A DNA stretch of 64,000 bases. It comes from Strix aluco (Eukaryota > Chordata > Aves > Strigiformes > Strigidae). Position numbers and translations under genes: made by a program. Below, one piece after another: positions 37,025 through 50,100 of this stretch. Position 1 is the first letter of the stretch, and every line of letters begins with the position of its first letter. The DNA is taken from NCBI RefSeq assembly GCF_031877795.1, contig NC_133931.1:22938264-23002263 (forward strand), written 5' to 3'. The notes beneath the pieces are model-generated. The model worked only from the letters and a program-made list of their open reading frames with translations. It did no database searches and was not told the DNA's origin.

Positions 37025-37058
37025 GCTTGCTGTCAAACAGCAAGCAGCAGCTTGCTGT
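37025..37058. repeat. Two overlapping perfect inverted repeats
   Basis: GCTTGCTGT occurs at 37025-37033 and 37050-37058, with its exact complement ACAGCAAGC at 37037-37045 between them. The middle arm can pair with either outer arm, giving two mutually exclusive 9-bp stems with loops of 3 and 4 bases. Confidence 0.75.
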
Positions 37059-37490
37059 CACCACATCCCAACAGTTCACCTTCGCTGTGGCTGGCCAGTC
37101 ACCCAAGCGCTGAGTGGGAGGATTGAAGCATCCCATCCTCGCTGCCCTCACTGGAAACCAGCCAGCCCTCTGGCAGCCCTGGCAGGGGGATGGAGAGGAG
37201 CTGCCCCCAACTGCCTGTGGGGGCTTTGGCATGCAGGACCCCCCAGCTCTGCCCCACCAGAGCCAGCAGCGTTCACCTCTCTGTGGAAATCCCCAGAGTC
37301 ATACTGAAAGGCATCATGCGGGCAGGTGGCCAGACCCAGATGAGTCACGTGCTGCTTGGACAGATGCTGCTGCTAAATACAGGGTGCTGGGGGGATGGAC
37401 CAGCCATACCACCGCCCTCTCTCTGGTCTGGGGTCTGGAATAACCCCAGCAAGGGGCTTCCTTAGTGCAGTCAGAGGCTGAGCCCACTGG
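37059..37490. other. No recognisable gene; G-rich
   Basis: GC-rich sequence with many CTGGCAG-type strings and overlapping chance open frames on both strands. No family is recognised. Confidence 0.45.
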
Positions 37491-37637
37491 GGCTGGCATT
37501 TGGGGTGCAAGTGTTGAGTCTATGAAGGCTGGTATTCGGCGGTACAAGGGCTGAGCACCACTGGGGCTGGAATTCAGGGATGCCACTGACACATATGTGA
37601 AGAGTGGTGTCCGTTGCGGGGAGAGCAGGACCCACCT
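37491..37637 (+). repeat. Degenerate minisatellite, about 36-38 bp unit
   Basis: Units start at 37491 (GGCTGGCATTTGGGGTGCAA), 37527 (GGCTGGTATTCGGCGGTACA) and 37565 (GGCTGGAATTCAGGGATGCC), with a fourth, weaker one at about 37602 (GAGTGGTGTCCGTTGCGGGG). The shared start and even spacing indicate an old tandem array of three to four copies. Confidence 0.6.
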
Positions 37638-37931
37638 ATACGCAGTGTGGGAGCAAGACTCTGGGCTCTGTGTCGGTGTCGCTGACAGCAGAGGGCTGCC
37701 AAAATCAAGCAGAAGCCTGGGTACAGAGCTGCTGTGGAGATGCCCCAGCCCCTGCCTGCTTGTATTGTCGGAGAGCACCAGCACCAGGCAGACATGAGAT
37801 GACCAACATGATCCACTTTTCTAACACTGTGTTGTGTCTAGTATCTGTTTTCTAAATCCTCCCTTGCCTGAAGTGAGTACTATGCACTGCATAATGCCAC
37901 TGCAGCTCCGTGGCTGCCACAGCCCTGTGCA

Positions 37932-37958
37932 CAGCACTGCATCTGCCATGCAGTGCTG
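37932..37958. repeat. Perfect 11-bp stem hairpin
   Basis: CAGCACTGCAT (37932-37942) is followed by a 5-base loop and its exact complement ATGCAGTGCTG (37948-37958). The pairing stops sharply at both ends, so the stem is too short for a microRNA precursor. Confidence 0.75.
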
Positions 37959-39639
37959 CCAAGTATTTCATATTTCACTCTGCAAGAGGGAAGCGATGTT
38001 CAGGTGCTCTCTCAGTAAAACTTCAGGGTTGCAAGAGGTAAAAAGCGAAGGAGATTTCTGAATGCAGTTTTGTCCTGGTGCTTCTTTTTTGTTGAATTCA
38101 TCATTTGTGTTTTTGGCCTTGGAGCATAATGTCAGTGGGGTTCAACAGAGCCGGGGAAGCATTTACCTATCTTCTTGCCTGCAGCTTTTCAAGCAGGTCT
38201 GATTGTTTTTATTACTTCCTCTGTTAGACATGGAGTTTTTTCCACTTTCCCTGAATTTCCCAGTCAGATCTGGCTGCCTGTGCCTCCTGTCCCTGGGGAC
38301 ATTGCTGGCCATGCGGCCGGTGGGATGGGACTCACCTTACACCTTGCTGCATGCTGGAAAAGCTGCTCATTTATCAGATGCCAAGCAGAGGTAGGCTATG
38401 TCACTTGGTAGAGGGTAAAATCTGTCACTCTGGGACCCTTTAGGCCAGGGTCCTCATTTAAACCCCTCCATGAACTCACTTGTAACCCCAGGCAAATCAC
38501 TTAACATCAGTGGCCATCCCAGTCAGACAAATGTGACCACGACTGTGATGCCTTGGCAGGTCCTTTCCTTGCAGAGCACAAGGATATTCGCTGGGATCTT
38601 TTGAACAGTGAGGTTTAGTAAGGCAGGACCCCAGCTTTTAGTAAAGCAGGACGTGGGCATGACTGCATGAAAGTGTAAAGTTTTCCCCTTTCACTTGCAA
38701 ATAGACATTGCTGTGCTCATATTGTTCCAAATAATACAGGGGATTTAGGAAGACTAGCATTAAGACATTTTTTTCAGAGTCATTGAATATGCTTAATCCT
38801 TATTAGCCTTGAGCAATTGTGTCCCAGTGAAGTCACGAAAGGATAGGTATAATTAAAGATCTGTCCTGGGCAGACTGTCGTGCATGTATAGCTACACAAC
38901 TGCTCTCACTAGTGAAAGAGAAATATGTCCTTCTAAACGAAAGCTCAACAAGAGGAAACATTTTTTTCACAAAACTGAACACAAGTGTTTCTTTCAAGCA
39001 TCATCAGATAAAAGCAAAAACTTACTTACATTTCTATTTCCACAAAGCACCTAGCTCTAATGTACAGTTCCTTGACTTTGTTCGTTTTTTAACCAAAATG
39101 TGATCCTGTTTTAAAGTACAGTTGTTTCATCTGGTAATAAAAGCCTATTCAGCCATCTTCGTGTTTCATCAGTGTTTGCATTCCTTGTTCTGTATCATAT
39201 TTTGCATTTTGCTTCAATCTTTCCACTGAAGAATCAGTGTTGTCCAAATTGCCACTGCTCAACTGAACATAACTCCGTATTCTTACTATTTAAAGTTGCT
39301 TATCTGATTCTGTTGGTGGGTAATTTTGATCAAGATTTCATAGCATGCTAAATTAGTCTTTGCAGACAATTCAGTGACAGGCTTTTCTCCCAGTTATTGC
39401 TGAAATCCCCCACCCCACCCATTGCAGAGGTTTATGATCACTGCCTCTCAGGTGTCTGGCACAAATGGAAGTGGCACCATTGTGTGACATGATCGTTACT
39501 TCAAGCATTAGCCTTGAGAAGTGCTGGGTAATTGGATGGTTTGTCATGTCTGTTTAAGCACATTATTCCTGAAACTGGTCCTCCTCCAATCAATAAAAGA
39601 CTCCATAAAATTGTTTAAACATATTAAGAAAAATGTGAT
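37959..39639. other. No recognisable gene
   Basis: AT-rich unique sequence with short open frames only. No repeat family is identified. Confidence 0.5.
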
Positions 39640-40080
39640 TTACTTCAGGAATCTTTATTGCATTTCATTATAGGGCACTGAATCTAATATACAGAGAAGA
39701 TCACTTTAATTATAAGTGGACAAAAGGAAGATCTACACTACATTCCCACTAAGCAACTATCAGCAGCATGCGCCTTCTCCATCTAATGCAGTTACATAAA
39801 CTAATTAGGTTGGTGTTTCTAATGGGAACAGTGGTTAAGTACATTACACAGCCCCTGAGAGAAATTGGCATCAGATTAATTTGTTAGGTATTGTGGTATC
39901 TGTTCTCAGCTGGTTTTTCCTGCCCCGAGGAAACTCATGAGATAGATAGCCAAAATGTGGGCAGAGAGTTCAGACGATGGGCCGTTGATCTCCCTGTTTC
40001 ATCTCAAACCAGTTTCATTGTGCTCGGTGCTGCCCTCTGGAAGCTCATCAGATAGCAGAGGACTGTAATGGCCCTCTCCA
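39640..40080. promoter_or_regulatory. Candidate conserved non-coding element
   Basis: The segment is even in composition and free of simple repeats and open frames. It contains CACTTTAATTATAAGTGG near 39702, ACTAATTAGG near 39798 and CAGATTAATTTG near 39871, which resemble homeodomain and NK-type sites. I infer an enhancer from texture; a multi-species alignment would settle it. Confidence 0.3.
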
Positions 40081-41679
40081 CTTTAAAACCCACATGCATG
40101 GCTAGTTCTTGTTTTATAAAGTAAAATGCCTCAGTGTCATTCACTACTGTTTTGTTCTTTATTGCTATTTCAAACTTGGGGCAGACTGTTTTCGGAGGAG
40201 GAAAAGAGAAAACTCAGTTGAAGGTGGTATCCGAGAGTGACAGCTCCCTTCCACCTGTGTTCTCCATTAAGTGGAGAGTTTCTTGACTTTTTGCATATAA
40301 GCATCTGATAGCTAAACAGCAGAATCGAACATCTCCTGTATCCTGCAGCATCCAAAGGATCTGTGTTACTTACAGCAGGAGCAGCCCTTCTTAAAACTGT
40401 GATTTATAATATTTGAAACATAGAGAAGATGCATCAAAGGGTGAATATTATTTTATTTTATTACCTGAAGCACTTTCCAGCCATTAATATCTGGGGGTCA
40501 TTTTTCTCCCTGTGGAGGAATGAGTGTGCTGAGGCTCGTGAGGAAAGGAGGAGGCCCAGCAGCAGAGTGATACGTGAGGTAACGCTGGGGATGAGGGATC
40601 GGGAATGCAGGGATATAGGAGTGCAAAGCCTGAGAGATGAAGCAGCACCTGGGCACCATGGCCATGGGAGCAGCCCTGTGTGTTCAGGGCACCGCTGCAT
40701 GAAGGTGAAAGTATCCGTGTCTGTCATGGTGTGGCTTGCGGGGAGCATGGGGCAAGATGACTCCTCACTGTCACAACCCAGACAGTCCTGGGCATGCCCT
40801 GGAGCAGAAGGATGGCTGTCAGGAGGTTTAAGTGCCAGCAGCCTCTGTGCCCTGGTAGGGTTGGGCAGTGCCTAATGGGAGTCTGTCTTGTGCTGGTCCC
40901 CTTGGAAGTCCGTGCCAACCCAGGAACCTTGAAAACTGACCCCAACTGTCCAGGAGCACAGGACCAGCTGATATGAAAAGCCATACAGATGTTTTAGAAA
41001 ATCCTTTCCTCCCTCTTCCTGTGCATTGATTCAGTCTACACTGAAAGGCAGCTGTCACCCAGTAATCTTTGTAAAGTGGTCAGAGGTCTTCAGAAGAAAA
41101 AGCTATGTGGTAATAATAAGTTATTGTGTTCCCTATAGGAGACAAAGGGATCACATTAAGGAAGAAAAACTTTGTAGAAAGTGTGAATTTCTCCATCAAT
41201 ACTGAATAGAAACCGAGTACATAATTCACTTTTGAAGAAAATGGAAAACTTACTATTTCACAGATTTGGACAACATATTCTGCAAATCCTCTTGACTCCA
41301 AGGTTAAGCCCAACCAGCTGTGAATCTTACTGAGGTTACTTGTAAATCTTAATTTCAATTAAATTTTTTGCAATAACCATATTGCTTCTCCCAGTGCTCT
41401 CTGATGCTTGAACTGACAGAGCTGGCCGGCTCTCCTGACCTGTCTGCTGCGTCCTGGCATTCACTCATCTGCTTGTATAACCCCCTGCTCACATTCCTGC
41501 TGCTCCACATTACTGATGTGTGGCAGCAGGAGATTACATATTGCAGAGAAAGACAGAGATACCATAACACTTTTACTTAATGTTACTGCCTTTGGCTCTC
41601 CTCTTGGTGATCATTTGTGCTAGAAATACTTTGTCCACTGTAAGAAGCACTCTTGGTTTTTAGGATGCCATTTGTCTTC
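40081..41679. other. No recognisable gene
   Basis: Unique sequence. The plus-strand frame at 40429-40875 (148 codons) runs through GC-richer DNA and shows no domain. Nothing else is supported. Confidence 0.5.
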
Positions 41680-42690
41680 CAGAGGAAGGCAGAACAGGAG
41701 GGGACCTCCTGACCCATCTAGTCCACTGCAGGTATCTACATCATATAGACCCTATTTATGGATTTTTCAAACCTCATTTTCACATGAGCTAAGACATTTG
41801 TCTTGTGATCTTCGGAGAAGACTGTTCCACAGACTTTACTGCTCCAGTGGTTAGAGATTTGCTTCTCATTCCAAGCCAAAATTTATTCATGGCTAGTTTA
41901 TACCCATTTGTTCTTGTGCCAGCATTGTCCTTAAGTTTAAATAGCTTTTCTCCTTCCTTAGTGTTTACCCCCTCTGATGTATTTATAGACTACAACCATA
42001 TCCCCTCTTGGCCTTTCTTTAGCTAGGCTAAACAGCCGAGTGCCTCTGGTCTCCTCTGAGAGCACAGGCTTTCCATTCCCTTATTTGGCTTAACAGCCCT
42101 GCTCTGCAGCCACTGTGGGCCAAAATCCCTTTTCCTGAACATGCTTTCCTGGCCATATACTACAGTAATCTAGGTGAGCCCTCGTACCTCCAAACCCTGG
42201 TACAATCTGCTGTGTTTTCATTAGTAGCATAGGTACTTCCCCCTCCCTGGACTCACCAGATCAGTTTCAACAGGTTCATTAGGAAGCGTCATTTGTCTCC
42301 TGCAGGTCACATCATATTGGTGTTTTCCAGTTATCTTATGGCTATGTAAGATCTTAGCTCTTCCTCCCACTCCATCATTTCTAGTTAAAAACATTAATTC
42401 TGCCTACTGGTCCCTCAGAAACTGCACTTTGTAATATGGAATTTCATCCCATTGCATTATTCCAGTGCTAAAATCATCCCATTCTTCTTGTGTGGTAGCC
42501 TGGTTGTCCTGCTGACAGTGCCTCTCATCTTGGTGTCATCAGCAACTGCACTGCTTTGAGATTATGCATCATGGTTATTAATGAAAATGTTAAACAAGAT
42601 CCATCCCAAGACTCATCTTTGAAGAACCCTATTGCAACCACCTTCCACCTGAGATTTCCCCTTTCATTTCAATCCATGATCCTTAAAGAG
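41680..42690 (-). mobile_element. Old CR1/L3-type LINE, 3' part, dead
   Basis: The plus strand reads as the antisense of an ancient amniote CR1-like LINE. It opens with GGGGACCTCCTGACCCATCT and AGTCCACTGCAG, typical just inside the 3' end, followed by ATTTGTTCTTGTGCCAGCAT (about 41909), AAATAGCTTTTCTCCTTCCT, TGATGTATTTATAGACTACA (about 41977), GGCTAAACAGCCGAGTGCCT, then CTTGGTGTCATCAGCAACTG (about 42530) and TGAAAATGTTAAACAAGATC (about 42581). The order matches the family as I know it, so the 3' end lies on the left and the element is minus-strand. Coding capacity is lost to stops and indels. The canonical terminal octamer repeats (ATTCTATG type) are not visible, which suggests an older subfamily or a lost tail. 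Confidence 0.75.
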
Positions 42691-45600
42691 GAAACATCTG
42701 TCTGACTCTGTCCAGCACATCCCCCAGCAGGAATGATTTACTTTGATTTTAACAAAGTAGTTTTGAATTAACATTTCTATACGCATTTATATATCTATTA
42801 GAAATGAAAGCTTATGTGCTGGTTTGAAAGCCAGTGCAGGCAGACTTTCTACAGGGTTTCCATATAAGGTCAGTTCTGCCAAGAAACTTCAGTTCTAACC
42901 TCTAACATTTCTACAACTTCAGTCTGATATCTCTCTTCAGCAGACTTGCCAATTGTGGTGCTCAAGTCGGGGTGTTAGCAGACGTGTTTTGCTCTGCTTC
43001 AGTCTCCCAGTGGGTTATGAAGCCAAATTCATGATTCAAATGACTAAACTCATTATTCAGGCTTAGTACACTTTTTTATGGGAATTTGGAATGGGGTGAA
43101 AATTCTTTTGTGCTCTGGCCTGTGTTCCTCAGATCTTGGCCTGCAGAGGAATAGCAAAAATGATATTTGTACCCTTTACATTCAAAATGGGTGAGACTAT
43201 AAATATCTTGTAGTCCTAAAACAACATTCCTGCTAGTTCTTCAATTAAGACTGCAAGACTTCTCCCCCAGCATCTCCCTGCGATTCCTCACAAAGATCCA
43301 ACTGTCTTCTTTTCTTCTTTGTGCCAAAGGGTTTAGAGACTTGGAGGAGTTGATGGTGACATCCCACAAACCAAAGAACAGAGCTACTTCTCTTTTAGGC
43401 TCAAATAAAGCAAGAGAGGAGAAATTACTGAATCTTTGGTTGCCCTTTTGATGACAGGAAAAGCAGTCCTTGCCCTCCTTCACTTGAACAGTTCAGATTT
43501 TGGATATCTCTTAATGTTAAAACTAGTTCTTCTGAATGTGTTGTATAAATTAGAACTGTATAATTCTTCCTTTAAAAAGAAGTGGAAAAAGCCTCCAGAA
43601 ATATCAAATCAGTCTAGTTAAGCTTGTTCCCTGCATTATAACTTAGCTTTTTTTTATCAGAGCATTCTCTGACCTGAAGAATTAGCTTTTACTTTTGTAT
43701 ATTGAGGGCTGGCTGACAAGCCTTCATCATGTGCCTACATCTGAGATATTGTAAGCCAAGGACCAGATCCCCCCATTACACTCCAGACTTTGTCTTACTC
43801 ACATGGTGAACAGTTATCCTGGCTGCAGCTCTAAGAACAATTGATTTGAGGATTTGTCTGCTGAGCAATCGGGCAGAAAAGGCTTTAATTTGTCATGAGG
43901 TTGCATTTTCCAGCTCTTTTTGATAAAATAAAGGAACTCCACAACAACAAATGATATAATTCAATCTGACATTGGATGTTGAGCAAACTGAGACCGTGTT
44001 CTCCTCAAGCAGTTTTGTGAAACTAGCCTCCAGTATGTCTGTTTCTGCCTGAAATCAACCCATGAACTTGGAGTTTGCTCGGTCACTCTCTAGACTCCAG
44101 AGATGGTATTGACTAGCTTTCCATAGCTTGTATGAGACAGCTAAATTTAGGTTTCTGAATCTGGAGTTACATGCCCCCTGTTTTCTGTAGGTAAGTAATG
44201 TGGAGAGTTTGATATTAAAACAGTTGCCTCCTGAGCTGCTGTCGAAGAATGTAACTTAGTAAAGATTGTCTCTAGATTCAAAGCATTTAGCGTGTACCTG
44301 CACACATGCTTTGAACCAGCCCAGTGCCCTTGCTCTGTTCAGGCAACACTGGGTGCTCTGGCTATGAATTTCCAGTGGAGGACCCCTTCCACCAAGGCAG
44401 CTCCCTACTGATCTGAACCCAGCAGAGGGAACACTTTTGCTGGTCTCTGCCTCTCTTGTCAATAGGACATGGGCTGAAGTTGAGCAGAGCCAGGCAGCTG
44501 GATCCCTAGCACATACAGAGCTTGTGGTATCAGTCGGAGATGTCCCTGGGAGCAGCAGTCCCCAAGGCACTGCACTGGCTAGTGCAGGGTCACAGTGTGC
44601 AGCCAGGTGCCTGAAGCCAGAATTCTCCCCCTCTCCTCCCCTCCTGGAGCATCATCTGTTGCTGAGAAAACTTGGATGTAGGAAGCATCCGAACCAAAAG
44701 CATAGGGAGAGGACTGTACCAGCCTGCAGCTGCTTAGCATCTCAAAGGGAAGACTGAATTCCTTGTATCTGGCAATCGAGATGCAGACAGTCACTTTATT
44801 GACAGAGTTAGTTCATATTCCAGTCCATCATGTGTACGGATAATGCACTCTGAGATTAAGTGACTGTAGCAATAAATTTGATAACCTAATTTTAAAAGAT
44901 AAAAGCTCCAGTGAAGTGAGGCTTCATGGCACACTCCACACCACTCAATTTCCAATGCTTCAGAGCAGCAGGCAAGAAAGCCCTCCCTCAGGTAGCTGCT
45001 CTGCACCTCTGACCTCCTCCTCCAAAAGCAAATCTTCCAGGGAAGGAAATAGAACAGCACTAAAATTCCCCTCCTGGGCACCAGCATCCACTGTCACTCT
45101 TTGCAGCTCACGTGAAAGGTCGTATGGAGCAGGACTTGGAGAAGCCTTTCAAGCAAAATAAGAAGGAGTGCTGTTCTGCATCAGCAGAAGACCTGCCTCC
45201 TCTTGCCTCCTCCCTCCCCACTTCTGCAGCAGTTCCTGACCACCTTCCTCTCCCCATGAGTTTCGGATAGCCACAAGCACTGCCAGCCCAGGCTCTGGAA
45301 GTCTTACTGGTCTGGAAACAAGGGTAGCTTCTGAGTACTGGTGGAACAGGAAGTTCTGCTTCCCACAGGCTCTTGCAGGTCAGCCGCAAGAAGTGGCACC
45401 AGAGAAGGGAGAGAGCAGCCTGTGGTACAGCGTGCTGGGCAGACACCTTGAAGCTTTGTACATGTTTTGGGCTGAGGAATGGCTGAACACACTGGGCATT
45501 GCACAAGGTCGGATAGTGTCTGGGGATTGCTCAATACCCACAGGCCTCCTGTGGCAGCAATTTAGGGATAGATATTGCAACCCATAAGGAAACCCCAAGA

Positions 45601-47115
45601 GCTGGGCATTTCAAGCTGGACTTCAGCAGAGCAACCACTGAACTTGTCCATCTCTGCAGCCTCAGAGACAGGAATGGCTCTACTATGGTGTAGCCAAGAC
45701 CTAGGGAAAGAGGTGGCTTTGTGTGCATGGGGCAGCTGTGCAAAGAGGCAGTCAGGTGTATTGTGGTCCCCACCCCCTAAGGCATCACAGGTTTTAACAG
45801 GTCATTGATTTTCACTCGTGATTGAGCTGCCTTGCATTGCTAGTGGGACCAAAGTTTCTTATGCAACTTAACTGAATTAAATTTTTCATCTGGCCACGCT
45901 GCAAGGATGGCATTGTTAGAAACCACAGGCATGAAGCCCATGTAATGTTGGTGGCAGTAGCTTTATTTCTCTTGGACGTGCTAGGGGAGTTTGCAAGCTA
46001 CACCAGACTTTCCCAAGCATTTGGTTGTCTTTGTATTTGAAAAGGCAGTATTTACATTGCAGGCTCTAGCAATGTGCTCAGTATGTGCTAGTTTAACATC
46101 ATTTTAAATAATTGATCAGGACTAAAAGAAATCCTTGTGTTGGTTATGTTGTTTTCCTTTATGAAGGCCCAAATGTACGATGCTCCAAACGGTATGCTAA
46201 AAGCATCTGCAATAAGGTGATGGTGTCATCTTGTTAGCTTGGAACCCCCTGGGAAAAAATATGCATTAGTTCTATATTACCAAAATCCAAATAAATTAGT
46301 GCTGTTTGCACTGTTTGAGTGCTTCAAAAGGAAATCACATAAGAAATATAATGTTTTCAGGCACTCCTGCCCTGTCCATACAGAAAGCTACTGCAACCTA
46401 TTTACTTGCACCAGCTTCACAACTGACCTCCAGCCAGCAGCTGCGGTTCACCCCAGTTCTAGATGTGAACCTCAGACAAGGTTTTCAGGACACCTTCAAA
46501 AATACCAGTTGGTGGTTTCAGTAGGGTTCACCAGGACCAGTTCCCCAGGTCTTCCTTTTCCTGCTTATTTCCAGATCTTCTAGGCGTTTCACCATCTGCA
46601 CATTTCAAAGAGTGTTTTCAATTCTCGTATGAACCAAGACTGATATTAGGCAGCTGGGTGGAAAAAAGCTTTTGCCTGGATTCTTTGGCCAATATGCACA
46701 CTTCTTACAAGCTCCTGTTTGAACAAGCTGTCACACAGGTGCGTAAAATATTGCGTTCAGAAAAGCCCTTCACTGCTGGCTTTTGGTGCAAGTGGTTTCT
46801 GACATCCTGTACAGCTCTTGGAGCTGACAATCAGCTCTGTGCACAGCATATCTATATTATCCCTCACAACCTCTGTCTCAGCTTGTACTGCCCCTCTCTG
46901 CTGTGATTTTTATTTTGTTGGGATTTGTTTGATTAATGACCACCACCTTCTCCACTTGCATGTGCTCAAGGAGCTGCATTGCCTGGTGGAGTGGACTATT
47001 CCAGCCGTGTCCCCCAGGAGGGAGTTAAAGGAGACACTGAAGGCAGTCGGGCAGTGAGCAGGGTTTGATGGGGGTGAGTGTTTTTGAGGAGTCTCATCAG
47101 TTGCTGTCAGTTCTC
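42691..47115. other. No recognisable gene
   Basis: Unique sequence. Open frames are at most about 130 codons and unrecognised. The segment just right of the LINE could hold further undetected LINE debris. Confidence 0.5.
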
Positions 47116-47132
47116 CCTTGGCTGAGCCAAGG
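47116..47132. repeat. Near-perfect palindrome with NFI-like half sites
   Basis: CCTTGGCTGAGCCAAGG is an exact palindrome around one central base. It contains TTGGC and GCCAA separated by 3 bases; the usual NFI site has a 5-base spacer, so binding is uncertain. Confidence 0.5.
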
Positions 47133-50100
47133 AGGTCTCCAGACTCGATTCTTCAAGATCCTCCAGAAATACTGCTTGTAGCTGCTGGGCTTCACTCTGG
47201 TGTAAGCAGCTATTGCTTCATTGATCTAAGGGAGAGAGACAGCTGCATGTTAGGGGAAGATCTGGCCCACTTCCATCATGCTACATTGTAATTTTCCACA
47301 AAAGCTTTCACCAGCAATTGCTCCAGCCCACTGCCAAAAAAGAACAGTTTTTCTTCCTTCAAATAAGAGTGAATGTAGCACTTGCGCCACACCATGTTCT
47401 TATAAATGGTAGTTCCTCATAATAACTGTGCCACATGCATAGGAAGAAATCAACAGAGCGACCAGCACACACATCAAGGCTTTGATTGTAAACTTCCAGC
47501 TCTGGGAAGGAGATGAGCAATCTTTATGTTGAATTATAACTACAGATATTTCCTTTTTCCTAAGCTAGTGTCTGTTACCATGGCCACAACCTTCAGAATT
47601 TTCTGGCTATTTTCTGGCAGATGTTTAATTACTTTCTTTTTGTTCCATTCACTAAGGTACAGCTGACATTTTAGGAGTCTTCAGTAAAAAAAAATCCATT
47701 TTTATTGTTTATAGTTTTCCTAGAGAAAAAGAGCAGAAGTTAATTAATATATGCTAGCATGCACTTTGCCTACACCTTCTAAGTAGATGTGAGGAAACCA
47801 GTTTCTTTACATCTTAAAGACTGAATATTAGACTGGTATTAGCAGCAGTCAGAGGTAGGTGAAAACCATGCTGTAGAAAATAGGCAAGGAGTTTCCAATC
47901 CTTCTCCTGGCCACTGGTGACCCCAAAGGACTGAGCATGTCCTTCAAACCCTCTGGTTTCCACCCAAAGAAGCACTGTTGAGCCAGGGCCCCTCTCTCTG
48001 TGTAGTTGTACATCACGCCTGTATGGGCCATGCAGAAGCTCCTGGTAAGCCACCTAGGTGTTGACAACATAGGCACACTTCAGCATCCCCACTGTGCAGA
48101 CAAACCTCTGGGATTTATTAAAACACGAGACCTTGCAAGAAGCTTCTTCTCCACCACATTGTGGCACTTCTGATTTGTGAAGAGAGAAAATAGTTACCCA
48201 GGAGATTGCTCAGTCAACAGGACTGCAGTGCATGCAGTCCCCTAGGTCCCTGATGGACTGTCCTTGGTCTGTTCCTCTTTACTTAGACAACATTACCACA
48301 TGTGTCACAGTATAGAAGATCTGTTCATTAAAGCTTTCTGGACAGAGAAAATCAAATATAAGGTTGCCTGTGTTCAACATTTTGTCTATAAATAGTGGTG
48401 ATGCCAGCATGTCATGAGAGCCTTGCCATCTCCCTGTGCACACCTCCGCACTAGACTCTCTCAGGCCAAAGAAACAAGTAGTTTCTGGATCATAAGAAAG
48501 ATCAAGTATGAGGTAGACGCTGAGTCCTACTGAGACCAGTATGTAACTTGGTTTATGCTGAGAAATGTGATAAAAAGGCAACTTCTGATGTCTGCACACT
48601 TCCAGGGACAAATGGCTGCTGAGCAGGGACTTTTGGTTGGTTGGCTTGAGCACATTTGGATGGAAGAACCCTGCTTCTCATCTTGTTCTTACTTTCAGTG
48701 TCTAAACTTATCTGGATCTGTGTCTTGTTGCTCCGTGTCTGAGCTCTTCACCAAAGGCTTCCTTGATGGACTGAAGTGTTGGGAAGGTGAATGCCCTGGA
48801 GAAGTAGCTCCCAAGATGTGAATTCAGATCTGCATATTCAGACTGCTCTCCCAATCCCTTCTAAAGACAGTTGCTCTAGTCCAATGTTGTTTAACTCCCT
48901 CTTTAGTATTTTCTTGACTTGGAGCTGCTAGGTATCACCTTTTTGATGAGTTACGAGATTTCGTTGCTTTGTTGTTGTTGCCTGGCTCCTCTTTGTGTTG
49001 GAGTTTGCTCTAGCTAGTGCTGCTGCTAACTTGAAGCAATTCATGTACTAAGCCAACTATAATCTCAGCAGCAATTATGCTGATGAACACTGATTTAAAG
49101 ATTTTGCAAACAGGGCAAAGGACAGTGCTGTCTTTCCCTCAAAAGCAGAGTGCAGGCTATAGAGGGATATCCAGCATGGGATTCTCACTGAAACCCCAAA
49201 TGGAAACAGAAATGCTAAAGGGAGCAGTTTAGGTCAGGGTCAATGGCTGCAGAAAGTCCCACAGTGAGACGTGTGGTCAGCGTATAGCAGCTTCTCACAA
49301 TCCCTGCTACTAAGTAGTGCTTACAGCATCTCCACCACACAGCTGCCCTGGGCGGGCAGGGGGATAGCTGACTGATGACGGACGTGCCTCTCAGCTGTGG
49401 CAGGGCGCAGGCTGGCTGCCCAACAGTCCCTTCTCCTTTGACCATACGAAGGTTGGCTGTCATCTTTTTGCCTTTATTTTTGGCTATGCAGTTATTTTGC
49501 TAAGTTGCAATCCATTTTATTGCTGTAGAAGCTGCTTTTGTCTATGTAGTCTATGTAATTAAATGTGTCCCCTCGCGTTATTTCACGCCTACAGTGCACT
49601 ATCCACTATCTAAAACTCTCATTTTTCCCATTCACCTGTTTCTCAGAGGTAGTGTCATTTCCCTGGTGGCAGTGAGTCCAGCTGACAGAGGGCTTGAGCT
49701 TTGGGCTTTAGGACCTGATTCTTTCTACAACAGTAGTATAAAGCTATGGACTTAACCCTAAATAACTTGGTGAAAGCTTAATACAATGCTACCTAGCCTG
49801 GCTGAGTTGGTGTAGGATAGAAATTATCTGTTACCTTCATAGATCAGAAACATAATCTCCCTGGAGCAGGAGAGGAAGCAGGAGAGGGTCCATTCAGTGG
49901 GCAGCACATTTTTAGGCAATCCCTTACTTAAGGCACGTTTTTAGTTTGCAGTCACGGAAGAGAAACAAGTGCTCAGTTTCCAATATCTGCTTCTCACTCA
50001 GTGCATGTCTGATCACATCTCTCACTACGGCAGCTCGACAGACCTGCAGTGCCAAGGTCATGTGAAGGTGCACTCAGTTCTGTGCAAAGCAGCTCTGGTG

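Noticed and set aside
37932..37958. microRNA precursor or bacterial-type terminator
   Set aside because: The stem is only 11 bp and stops abruptly, and a rho-independent terminator has no meaning in this nuclear genome.
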